From: Bretschneidera sinensis
Taxonomy: Eukaryota > Streptophyta > Magnoliopsida > Brassicales > Akaniaceae
Length of the DNA stretch: 64,000 bases
NCBI GenBank assembly: GCA_023935145.1
Contig: CM043700.1
Span: forward strand, 143,244,828-143,308,827
Reading direction: 5' to 3'
The notes beneath the pieces are model-generated. The model did no database searches. It worked only from the letters and a program-made list of their open reading frames with translations, and had not been told where the DNA came from. Position 1 is the first letter of the stretch. Each line of letters starts with the position of its first letter. Positions 50,608 through 62,600 of the stretch are shown here, in pieces. Both the position numbers and the translations under genes were made by a program.

Positions 50608-53600
50608 ATAATTATAAGAGTTCTACAATTTTTCTATTCAATTTCTCTATAAATTCTCCAACAGATATCAATATTGAAATTCATAGATGTGGAAAACCGT
50701 TGAGTTCTTCACAACTGGAAAAGGAGTTTCAAGATTGGATTCTTCGAATGCATTGTCATTATGATGAAGAAATCGACTCTGGTGAGGACCAACCAGTTCT
50801 TCTTGTTGGCCCCACTAACAAGAAGGCACTTGGCATTTCATCTGATGGTAGGCATTAATTGATAAACAATTCAAATTTTCTTAATCTTAAATTGTTAGTT
50901 ATTTTTAGGTAAGCTCTCTTTTACAATTTGTTCAATCAAATTAGGTTTAGTTTCTGTTCTTTTATTTTTTTCCCTGTTCTGTTTCTATCTGATGCTGGTT
51001 AATCATGCTTGCTCCTGTTCAACTTAGTTATAAGGGTGCATCAAAGTCTAAAGAGGAAGGGGGTGTCATGGAAATGTGGCCAGAAAATCAAGATTCTCAA
51101 GGGAGCCTGTGTTGGGTGCCATAAGAACAACATCTATGCAACATTAGAATATTTTCTGATCGAAGGATTTCAAGGAGATGCTGGTGGTAAATAACAGATC
51201 TAATATCATTAGAAGACTTTGAATCTGACTGCGACTTTAATTTTTCATTGTTAAATAACTAAAGTAAACATGTTCCCCACTCAATTCAACTCTGCTTCAA
51301 TCCCAAATATCGTGACTTGGTCTGAGGTCTTCATTGAACATACAGCTTACATTGTTATACAACTCGATTTTGTCCACCATTTGATAATACCTGACTCTTT
51401 CTTTTGTCCCTTTCAAATAGGGGAAGCTCGAATTATATGCAGGTATGTTGTCTTGTGCATATGCTGCTGTAAAGGTTCTTTGTTTCTCAAAGGTGTCTAA
51501 TTTCTTAAAACTGTCTTCTCTTTGAACATATCTGTTTTCCTCGTTTCCTCTTTGTGTTTGCTAGGCCGCTGGATCTGCCAGATGAGAATGGCTGCATACT
51601 TGCAGTAAATGATGGGAATCCTAGTTTAAATATTCGTGGTTCCTTATCCTTACCCATTAGTGTCATTGACTGGGGAAAGGTTTGCCATTTACTTCTATGT
51701 TCTTTTTTCCTTCTTTTTGTATGTGTTTCACTTTTCTTTTCTTTTTTCTTTACAATGACTACATGTAGTTCAGTGATTTGCTAAACTCTAAGCCATATAC
51801 AGTGCCAAGCTGTTGAAAATGATGAGTGGAATTACCAACTTGAGAAGCAACGCCTGAAAGCTCCTTCCTTGATTGACTTGCTGAATGAGAAATATTGTCA
51901 AGAGTTGGAGGTCGATGGGGTAAGTTTATTCCATTATGTTACTTTTTACATTGAAATTGTAGCTTTTGGATCCATAGGGAAGAGATTGGTAAACAAATGT
52001 TAAGCTCGAAAATATCACTGTTTAGACCTTGAGACTCTAAATTTTCACATAATGTTTTCTACAATATTTTTTGGTGATAGACTGGAGCATTATTGTTCTG
52101 GATCCATCCTGTTCTTTTTGGTTAAGCTTCTTCAGGTGTGGTTTAATCTTGGTTTCTGTTCCAGGCATTACCTTTTGATGTTAGAGTACATGCTGGACAA
52201 GTTCCTCCAAGGGAAATTGTGGCAGTTGTTCGACCTGCTAGTTTCCTTTCTTCCAGTGCTTCAAAGAACATAGATCAGAAGTATATTTTGAAGAATAAAT
52301 TAGAAATGCTCCTGGAAGTAAAATTCAGAGGTGTAACTGAGAATACCCGAGATGTTCGCCATATATATTCAGGACGTGTAACACCTTCTTCTCGTAAAGG
52401 ATTTCATGGTTTATATATCTTTCCACTAGGGTGCAAATTCCCAGACTTGTTCAAGAATGCTGGTTGTTATACATTTTCTTTCTCTATTGTAAGCAATGGT
52501 CAAATGTTCTCTCTTATTTGTTAGTTTAAGTTTGTTTTTGATCATGTAATCCGATGCAATAGATTCTTTTTTATCAGGAAGAGCCAAGTTGTGAGAAGTG
52601 TGTGAAAAAAGTACAGGTTAAGGCATCGTCTAATGTTGGAAAGTGGAAACTTTTGAGCAATGAAAAGAGTCCATCATATAATATTAGGTAAGTTCTTAAG
52701 AATTGAGTTCTTGAATTTTCTATCCAAGAAATCTCTTTTGTAGCCATTGAGACTAAATGTGGACTTGTTATAAATAACAAAAAAAAGTGTGGTGTCACTT
52801 ATCCAAAGAGAAAACAAGGAAAAGAAAAAGGTTAGTGGCCATGCTATGCTTCCCTATCATTCTTCTTTTTAGATGTTTCGGTTGCTTTCGGAAGATCTTC
52901 TTTTCCCCTATCTTTTTTTTCTCTTTTAGTTTCTTTTCTTTTTCTTCCAAAAGAGTCAATTTCTCTAACGTTGTAATACATACGTGTTTATTTCCTTCTC
53001 TTTTTTTTGTTTTCAACAGGGTTGGTTCGTGTTTCCCTTCTTTATCTATTGCTTGTTTTGACATCTTTGGCAATCAAACTACATTTACTGCTATTCCAGA
53101 CGTGCTGGTCAAACTTCATACAAGCAAGGGTGTCCTTGTTCAGATAGACAAAGTGAAGGCCAACCTTTCTGATGATAAATTAATTCTTGAAATTGAGGTG
53201 TGATTTACACGAGTTCTTATCTTGTGCCCTTTTTAAGACAATGCACTCTGCTCTTATTAATATCGATATGCGTTTTGTGTGCATTTGACCATTTCTTGCG
53301 TTTTCAATTTCTGCAGGATATACTATTTCAAAGCAATGAGTTAGACAAGATCAGACCAAATTATGAAGCAACCTTATTGATATGTCAAAAGGATGAGTTG
53401 GTTTCAGTTTCCATTCCATGTCGAGGTACTCCGGTCTACATTGACCTGTTTCATGCTAAGGCATGGATATAAGAAATGATATTTTATCATTTGTTGTGTG
53501 ATATCATAATGTCACTCTTCATGTTTCTTGTTTTGTTTTTCCGTTTTGTCAGTTACACCTGGATCTGTGTGGCATGTCATTGCTCAGCCACCAATATTGG

Positions 53601-56600
53601 GAAATCAATTGCTTCCAGGTTTCGTTGTTGAACATCTGACCTTAGAGGTATCTTGGGCACTAAATTTTACCAGTAACCTTGCTTGTCTTTTCTATGACTT
53701 GCTAGTCAGTGTAATTTCAGTTATATGCTTTCTTTAAAACTTGTACTGTTGTACATTTGTATTTGGAGCCAGACTTGAAATGTAAGGAGTTGTGACTTGT
53801 ATGAGGCTGGCTGCATTATCAAATTAAAAAAAAAAAACCGTTGCATTTTGTCCTATCATCTGAGGGTTGCATCATGTTTTGTACTGAGATCTTGTTCGTT
53901 GGTGCAAGAACTTGTGCTAGGTAGTCAAGATTGTTGATTAGATAATGGAAACCTTTATGGATGCAGATCGTGTAATTTTAAACATAGTTGCTAACATGTT
54001 TTTCCAATGTACTATTCCAGATGTTTGATGAATATGGTAATCATGTTAGAAAAGGCTCCGAAGTTGAATTGAATGTGCATGGATTTCATATCAAAGACCA
54101 GATAGGCTCAAAGCGTAAGGTCATTTTTTTTCTTCCTTATTTATATTTTCTAGCATGATTCTTTATGTTGTCCAGTATGAAGAAAATAATATCATATTTA
54201 AGAAAGCAAAATTATGATTGTTTATGAGTCATTTCTGTCAAAAGTGCTAATATGAGTAAGGGTGGGGTTCTCACATACTCATAAATGGTGGCCCTTGTGT
54301 AAACTTTGAAGAGAATGCTTTGTGTTTACATCATGGGCCAGATGCAATATGAGACGGATGATATACAGAATTACTTCAAATTTAGCAATGAAGTTCTTGT
54401 CAATTATTGTGGTGAAGTTATAATCTTTGTTTAAACCATGGCAATATATGGACTTAATGCTAGAATGACAGTAGCTGAACAAACTCACTCTGCTACAAAG
54501 TTTTTGGGTATGATGAGATTGTTACAGTTGTTAATTTTCAGTCTACATTTTATGTAATGTGATTAATTGGAGTATCTGGATTGTGTTGGGAGTTTAAGAT
54601 TGTAGTGGATTTACATGAGTTTGATTTTTTTTATTATAAAATTTCAATTATGTAGGTGGATGATCTTGGATGTGTTGAGCTTGGTGGACTCTTGCAAGTA
54701 ACTGCGGGTTATGGAAAATGTGGTATGGACCTTTGTCTAACAGTTTTTCCCTGCTTTAGTGATCCTGTACCACTCTCTTCAAAGACAACCTGTAAAAGTG
54801 GAGCAATTTTATCACTCATAAATGAAAGATCAAGATATAAATTTTACCAAGAAAATATAGCAGTGTATTGCATGCCTAGTACAGACTTCACATAATCTAA
54901 TAAATTAGTCAAGGCTATCTAACTTTGTTTCGATAATGTAATCATGGTGTACTGGTAACTCCTATGAAGTTACTTTATTGAGATAAACTGTTGTTTTTAC
55001 TTGTCTGATATTTGTCAACAACTTATGCTTCTGTTAACTATCACTGGAAACTGTCTTCTTTAATTTCTCGTGAGTTTGCAACATTAAGTTATAGTGGATC
55101 ACCTGGTCACCCTGTCACCTCATTCAACCACAACTGGGGAAGTTTTTCAAAAGTTTCTGTTTATTTCAGAAGTTTCAGTGCCACAACTGGTGCACATCCA
55201 GGCTTCAAAGTGCAATTTTAGATATCCACAAGTTACTGACTGCAGGAGTAGAAAAATTATAGTTATGTGAAAACAAATTTTGAAACTATCTTATTTGCAT
55301 TGCCAAAGGTGCTTTATAATTGTGATAAATCTTTTTTTTCTCTTTTTACAGTTATTAGTTTCTTGCAATTCTTAACGTAACATTTGAAGTGACTATTTGC
55401 TTGGTGTCACAATAGTATTTGTCAATGGACGGCAAAGTCCATATTCTTTTCTTTAATTGGGGTCACTAACTATTCCACTTCACCCACACTTGCCATATAT
55501 TCATCCTTGTTTTAAGGCTTACTTTAGGCCATGTTTCCTTCTTTGCTTTAAGGCTTACTTTAGGCTATGTTTCCTTGTTTTAAGGAATGTCTTTTTCCTT
55601 TAACAACCTATATATACTCTTAATTGTATTCTCAATAATAAGAACTCAAGTAAGCATTTGTACAATCTCTTTACTCTCTTCAATTCTTACATCTCTTTAC
55701 TCTCTTAAATTCTAACATGGTATCAGAGCCGGTTGCTTAGGTTCTTCTCTCGCTTGGAATTTTTCTCGGTTTCGTGTTTCGGGGTGTTCTGTGTTGTTCT
55801 CGGTGAACTCGACGTTAAAGTTTTTTTTTTTGTTGTTTTTCGATCTTCTCTTTCTGGGTTGGTGTTATCAGCACCTCCTATTTTTTTGGTTTGAGCAGTT
55901 TCGGCATTCATGACATCCTCTATTTTCAGAGAGGTGTTTTGTGGCTTAGGGTCTCAGATTTCTCGGTGTTTTTTTTTGTTCTCAGATCTCTTTGACAGTT
56001 TGTTTTTTTTTGCTTTGGGTGGTTTCCAAATTTTTTATGTCGGGTCATTTTTTTTTTGCACTTATTTGCAATGGATTCTGCACCTGTATGTGTCAAATTT
56101 ACGGGCAAAAATTACTCTACATGAGCCTTTCAGTTTGAAATTTTCCTCAAGGGAAAAGAACTTTGGGGCCATATCGATGGCACGGATGTTGCATAAACAT
56201 CCAATACAGACAATCGAAGGATGTCGGGTCTTCTCTTTCTGGGACTGTGCTTGATGCTCAGATCATGTCTTGGCTTCTCTTTCTGAGCCACATATTGTCA
56301 CCAACTTGCGTACTCATCGCTCTGCTCAATCCATGTGGACTTATCTGAAGAAGGTTTATCATCAAGATAATGATGCTTATCGCTTTCAGTTAGAGCATGC
56401 AATTCCCACCTTTCAACATGGCAATCTTTCCATCCAAGGCAATTACTCGGCCTCTCTGATTCTTTGGACTGACTATACTGATCTTGTTACAGCGGCTGTT
56501 CCTGTTGCCACTCTTTCGACTATTCAGCAACTCCACGAGACTAGATAGCGTGATCAATTTCTTATGAAACTACGCCCGGAAAATGAATCTATTCGTTCCT

Positions 56601-59600
56601 CTCTGCTGAATAGATCTCCTATTCCTTCTCTTGATGTTTGTTTTGGTGAGTTACTTCGTGAAGAACAACGTCTTAGTACTCAAGCCACTCTGGAGCAATC
56701 TTATGGTAGTTCAAGAACTGTTGCTTATGCTGCCCAAGGATGCAGACCACCTATGCATTCTAAAAACTCACAGTGTTTTTGCTGTAAGGAATATGGGCAT
56801 ATTGCTGCCAATTGTCCCAAGAAATACTGCTCTTATTATAAGAAGAAGAGTCACATCATCAAAGAATGTCGTCTTCCCCCATAGAATCTTCAGGCTCAAG
56901 CATTTCAGACTTCTGTTATTGTACCCTCCACAGCTCCTGGCTCTTCTTCCAGTGCCTCACCAGTTTCGGCACCTCCCGCAACGAATTACTGCGCACACGA
57001 AATGGTGCAACAGATGCTAATTTCAGCATTATCTGTAATGGGGTTTCAAGATAAAAATTCTACCAAACTCTGGTACGTAGACTCGGGGGCCTCTAATCAT
57101 ATGACGAATATGCCCACCGCTCTGTGTCATGTTCGACCCTATATTGGTCCATCTGCCATTCAGACTGCCAATGGCAGTTCTTTACCAATCGCTGCTGTCG
57201 GAGATGCCTCTTCTAAATTCACTGATGTGTTTCTTGCTCCTCAAATTTCCACGAATCTTATTTCCGTTGGTCAATTAGTTGATAACAATTGTGTTGTTAA
57301 CTTTTCTGGTGATGGTTGTGTTGTACAGGACCAGGTAACGGGAGAGCTGATCGCAAAGGGACCTAAAGTGGGGCACTTGTTTCCACTATTTTTATCTGTC
57401 CCAGCAATTTCTCCAATTTCGTCTATTAAGTCTCTTGCTTGCAATAATGTTCCAAATCTGAGTATGGTGTGGCCTCGTTGTTTAGGCCATCCCAATACTC
57501 AGATCTTATCTTATGTATTGCACTCTGGTTTTCTTGATAATGAAGAACGTTCTTCTTTATCTCTTAAGTGTGATTCTTGCAAACTTGGTAAAAGCAAAAT
57601 TCTTCCATTTCCTTTACATGCTAGTAGAGTTTCTCACTGCTTTGATCTTATCCATAGTGATGTTTGGGGATCTTCTCCCATTAGTTCACATGAAAAATTT
57701 TAATATTATGTGACTTTCATTGATGATTATAGCAGATTCACTTGGGTTTATTTTCTTCGCTCTAAATCTGAGGTTTTTCGTACTTTCACTAATTTTTTAG
57801 CGTATGTTGACAATCAATTTTCTGCGACTATTAAGACATTACGCACAGATTCTGGTGGTGAATATTTGTCTACTGAGTTTCAGGAATTCTTGGCTTTTAA
57901 AGGTATTATTCATCAACGTTCATGTCCTGCTACTCCCCAACAGAATGGAGTAGCCGAACTAAAAAATCGTCATCTTCTTGATGTGGTACGTACTCTCTTG
58001 TTAGAAACATCTGTTCCATCAATGTTCTGGGTCGAGGCTTTGAAAACTGCTACTCACTTGGTTAATCGTTTACCTTCCCAAATCTTATACATGGAGTCTC
58101 CTTATTTCCGCTTGTTTGCTAAACAACCTAGTTATGATAATCTCCGTATCTTTGGTTGTGTATGTTTTGTCCATTTACCTCCCCTTGAGCGACATAAATT
58201 ATCTGCTCAATCTGTTAGATGTGCATTCTTGGGATATAATGTGTGTCAAAAGGGATTTACCTTACATCGTACACGTATTTCTAGGAATGTTATTTTCTTT
58301 GAAAATTAACATTTCTTTCCTGTGTCCTTTGAGCCCTCTTCTTCTACGGTGGTCCTCCCCTCCTTTGAGCAACAATTTTCAGATCTTCATCAAGTCAGCT
58401 CTCGCTTTAAACCAGGTATTGTATATACGAGACGCTCCCGCCCACAGTCTCTTCCAATGGCTCAACCAATATCTGATCCTACCATGCTCCAGTCAGTTGC
58501 AGCACCTTCAGAACACTTGGTATGTCGCTCTTCTCGAATATCTTTACCTCCGAATAGGTATGGGTGGTTTGCTTATGCTCTTACTACTGCATTGTCCAAT
58601 TTTGATATTCCCACATGCTACTCACATGCTATCAAGCATGATTGTTGGCGACAAGCTATGCAGGAAGAAATTGCTGCTTTAGAGGCCAATCACACCTGGG
58701 ACATTGCACCTTGTCCTTCCACTATAGTCCCCCTGGGTTGCAAATGGGTTTACTTCGTCAAGGTTCGATTTGATGGAAGTTTAGATCGTTATAAAGCTCG
58801 GCTTGTTGCACTTGAAAATAAACAGGAATATGGTGTTAATTATGAAGAAACCTTTGCTCCTATGGCTAAGATGACCACTGTTCGTACAATTCTAGCTCTT
58901 GCTACTTCCAATGATTGGCCACTACATCAGATGGATGTCAAGAATACTTTTCTTCATGGGGATCTTAAAGAGTGCATTTATATGAAAACACTCCCGGGAT
59001 TGTTTCCTTCTCCAAACTCGCATGTGTGTAAGCTTCATCGCTCCCTTTATGGTCTCAAACAAGCTCCAAGGGCTTGGTTTGATAAATTTCGAACTAATTA
59101 ATTACAATTCTCATTCAAGCAGAGCAAGTATAACACTTCCTTGTTTCTTGAAAATCAGACGTGGGTATTGTTGTTCTTTTAGTTTATGTTGATGATATTG
59201 TGATTACTGGTTCCGATTCTGTTTTACTTGGTCAGCTCAAGACCCATCTCTCCGAGTCCTTTCATATGAAAGATCTTGGGTCTCTTACATATTTTCTCGG
59301 TCTTGAGGTGCATCGTAGTCCGTCAGGTATTTCACTCAATCAACATAAGTATGCTAGTGGCCTGGTGGCTATAGCTGGCCTACAGGAGGCCACTTCTGTT
59401 GATACTCCCATGAAATTGAATGTCAAGCTTCGCAAAGAGGAGGGTGATTTACTTGCTGATCCTAGTTTATACCGAAAGTTGGTGGGCAGTCTTGTCTACC
59501 TCACCATTACAAGACCGGACATTTCCTTTGCAGTACAACAAGTCAGCCAGTTTCTTCAGACCCCTCGTCACCTTCATTTGGTTGCTGTCCGTAGGATCAT

Positions 59601-62600
59601 ACGCTATGTTCAGGGCACTTCTGCCCGTGGCTTATTCTTTCCTGCAGGCAATTCTTCTCGACTTACTGCTTATAGCGACGCTGATTGGGCTGGTTGTACT
59701 GATACACGTCGCTTCATTACTGGTTGGTGTGTGTTTTTAGGTGATGCATTGATCTCATGGAAGCGTAAGAAGCAAGGCAGAGTTTCTAAGTCATCTACAG
59801 AATCTGAGTATCGGACGATGTCTCTTGCTTGTTCCGAAATTATTTGGCTTCGAGGTTTGCTTGCTGAGCTAGATTTTTCTGCAACTGATCCTACACTTCT
59901 ACATGCTGATAATACAAGTGCTATTCAGATCACGGCCAATTCTGTCTATCATGAGCGCACGAAGCATATTGAAGTCTACTGTCACTCTATCCGCGAAGCA
60001 TTTGAAGCTTGTTTTATCACTCTTCCACATGTTTTCACTGACCTACAAATTGCTGATATCTTCACCAAAGCGCTCACTCGCCATCGACATTGCTTCTTAA
60101 ACAGCAAATTGATGCTTATTGATCAACCTGCATCAATTTGAGGGGGGCTATCAATGGATGGCAAAGTCCATAATCTTTTCTTTAATTAGAGTCACTAACT
60201 ATTCCACTTCACCCACACTTGCCATATATTCATAATTGTTTTAAGGCTTACTTTAGGCCATGTTTCCTTCATTGTTTAAGGCTTACTTTAGGCCATGTTT
60301 CCTTCCTTGTTTTAAGGAATGTATTTTTCCTTTAACAATTTATATATACTCTTAATTGTATTCTCAATAATAAGAACTAAAGTAAGCATTTGTACAATCT
60401 CTTTACTCTCTTCAATTCTCACATCTCTTTACTCTCTTAAATTCTAGTATTGCATCTGCTTCTCTTATGTAGTCATGTACTAGTGTTGCACACTTGCACC
60501 CCTCCTTCAGTGCTTTTAGTAATTTTTTATAAGAAAGCACAAAAAAGGGTGACAGCAGGCAACTTATGCGTCTATCAAGTCTAGGGTTGAAAAAATTTTA
60601 AAAAGTTTTTTTTTTTTTTCCTGAAATAGCTAGATGTTATTGAGTCACTACTTTATAAGTGAAATACTCAAAAAGCTAAATTTTGTCATGATTTTGTTCT
60701 ACCTTCACTGCTCTGCAGTATCAGTTATTGTTTTATGTGATAATAAAGAAGTTTTCAAGCAAGAGTTTCAAACTGAGGAAAGAGAGCTTAAGATCACATC
60801 AAGGGTTAGTATTGTTGTGCTTTTGACTTTTGTTTTCATAACTACTTGCATTTTCACACAATCTTTTTGATAAAATATATCTTATCAGGTTCTTGGGTCC
60901 TATGCTGGTTCTCAACTTGAAAATTTAGTTTTCAAAGTTGTTAACTCCAAGGGTGATGTTGATGAAACCATTCATGACGATGAGAAAAGTGGCCAATTCC
61001 ATACACTGACGATAAAATCAGAATCATTTAATACAGATGATGTAATTCGGTATGCTTTCAGGAATGGAAGTTGTACTGTTCCTACTCTTCCACTCCCTCA
61101 AAATGAAGGGACCTTTTGCTTTGAAGCTGCTCACTCTCGTTATGCAGAGCTGCATGTGTCAATAACGGTTGCTACAACTTCATGGTGATTTTTCGTTTGC
61201 AATCACAACTTCTATATTGCTGATTCTAAACTTTTATTTGCAGGTTCCTGTTTTGCGTGCTCCAAAAACGGAGTTAGATGAGATTCAATCTCCATGTTTA
61301 GATAGAAAGCTTTTGCTTCTCAACGGCTCACCTAGTTTAAAAAATGCAGCAAATGTGGTGTCAATGAGGAATTGTGAGAAGGTATGATGGCACATCACAT
61401 CTGTTTGTTATTTTTCAGATATAACTGCAGCAATCTTCTGGAATGGATGTGCAGTTGTCTTTTCTTTGACTGAAAATATTTGATATATGGTGTCAGAACT
61501 TGAGAGTTCAATTTCTTCAACTACTTTTCTGTGCAGGGAATTGAGAAAAAAATTGAAAAATATGGTTTACGGATTGCAAGACATGAGAACTTACTGAAAG
61601 ATCTTCATGTTAAGAAAACAGAAATTGAGCAAGTGATGTCTGATTTGCAAGGTATTAATTACTCACAAAATTTTGAGTGAGTTAGTTCTTCTACTTGAAT
61701 TATGTATAATAGTTTGTTTGATTACTTTACAAAACTGAATACAGTTCATCAAACATAAACAAAGTATGTAGTGCAGTTGACCTTGATAAAGTTTGAAAGG
61801 ATTCTAGCCTATTCAAGGAAATTGCTATTTTTGTAAAATTAATAGTATTTTTTTTCAAAACAAAAGGAAGAACAGTCGGTAAAATCATCCCATCATATAT
61901 GTATATCTTCATTTCAAAATCGGAGCTTATTATTTTTGTGGTCTCCAAATGAGATTAGACGTAGTCTTCATATTGTGACAACTTGTGATAAACTATCCTT
62001 CCTTTTTGGTAATTGTTGATATGCTTTCAGACTTGCAAAGTGTACCTTGCCCAACATGTCATATTCTGTGCAATCAACTTCATCAAATTAGGCTCTTTTG
62101 TCTTACTGCAAGTGTTATACCATGTTGCATAGTTATAATTGGACTATAAACATCTGTCAAGTCCTGTTAATGGAGTACATACCATTTATGAAACTTTAAG
62201 ATTTCTTGTTCAGGTTTAATTCGCATTTTTGCTGGAGATATTTTCGCTACATGTTGTCTGTTACCCTGAAAGACTAACAAACGTTTTTAACTCGGAATGG
62301 TCTTTATCTTTGCTCATTGCTCAGCTTCTCTGGAACCTCACTTATTGAACAATATAGAATGCTTGTCTACAAAAGAGGAAATGATGAGACGGATTGAGAG
62401 CCAGCATGAATCTGCTGCTGCTGTTCTGTGCAATCTTTGTAAAGAATATTCATTCTGTGAGCCACAGACTGATATCATGAACGATGTAGTTGGCGTGGTT
62501 GCTCTTCTAGGAACAGTTTGCACAAATAAGCTTAGCAGGTGATACAATTGTTTACCTTTGTCTCGATGAACCAAAAGGTTTATTGTCAATTCCTGTAAAT

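Larger units (their letters stand above)
55420..60446 (+). mobile_element. Degenerate Ty1/copia LTR retrotransposon
   Basis: Complete in structure: 5' LTR, tRNA-iMet-type primer site, gag, protease, integrase, reverse transcriptase, RNase H, polypurine tract and 3' LTR, flanked by GTATT direct repeats. Integrase lies before reverse transcriptase, which defines the copia order. It sits in the same orientation as GMI1. The coding region is broken by several in-frame stops (for example in gag near 56117, then 56546-56548, 56882-56884, 57701-57703, 58307-58309 and 59099-59101) and at least two frameshifts (early gag; just before 59161). It therefore cannot encode its own proteins. The LTRs differ at about 14 sites plus small indels, counted by eye, so it is old enough to have decayed but not ancient. 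Confidence 0.95.
54723..60718 (+). other. Giant GMI1 intron hosting a copia retrotransposon
   Basis: The donor G|GTATGG at 54723 and acceptor CTGCAG at 60718 join codons in phase 1 (G plus TA gives Val), restoring an open frame. The intron is about 6 kb, against mostly 80-900 bases for the others in this gene; about 5 kb of it is the retrotransposon. The remaining ~970 bases are unique sequence. Confidence 0.88.

Noticed and set aside
52787..53203. Separate plus-strand gene of 138 codons
   Set aside because: The second half is a GMI1 exon (53020-53197); the first half is the preceding intron read through.
55420..60446. Active retrotransposon or endogenous virus
   Set aside because: There are multiple stops and frameshifts and no envelope-like frame; the integrase-before-RT order shows an ordinary plant copia element.
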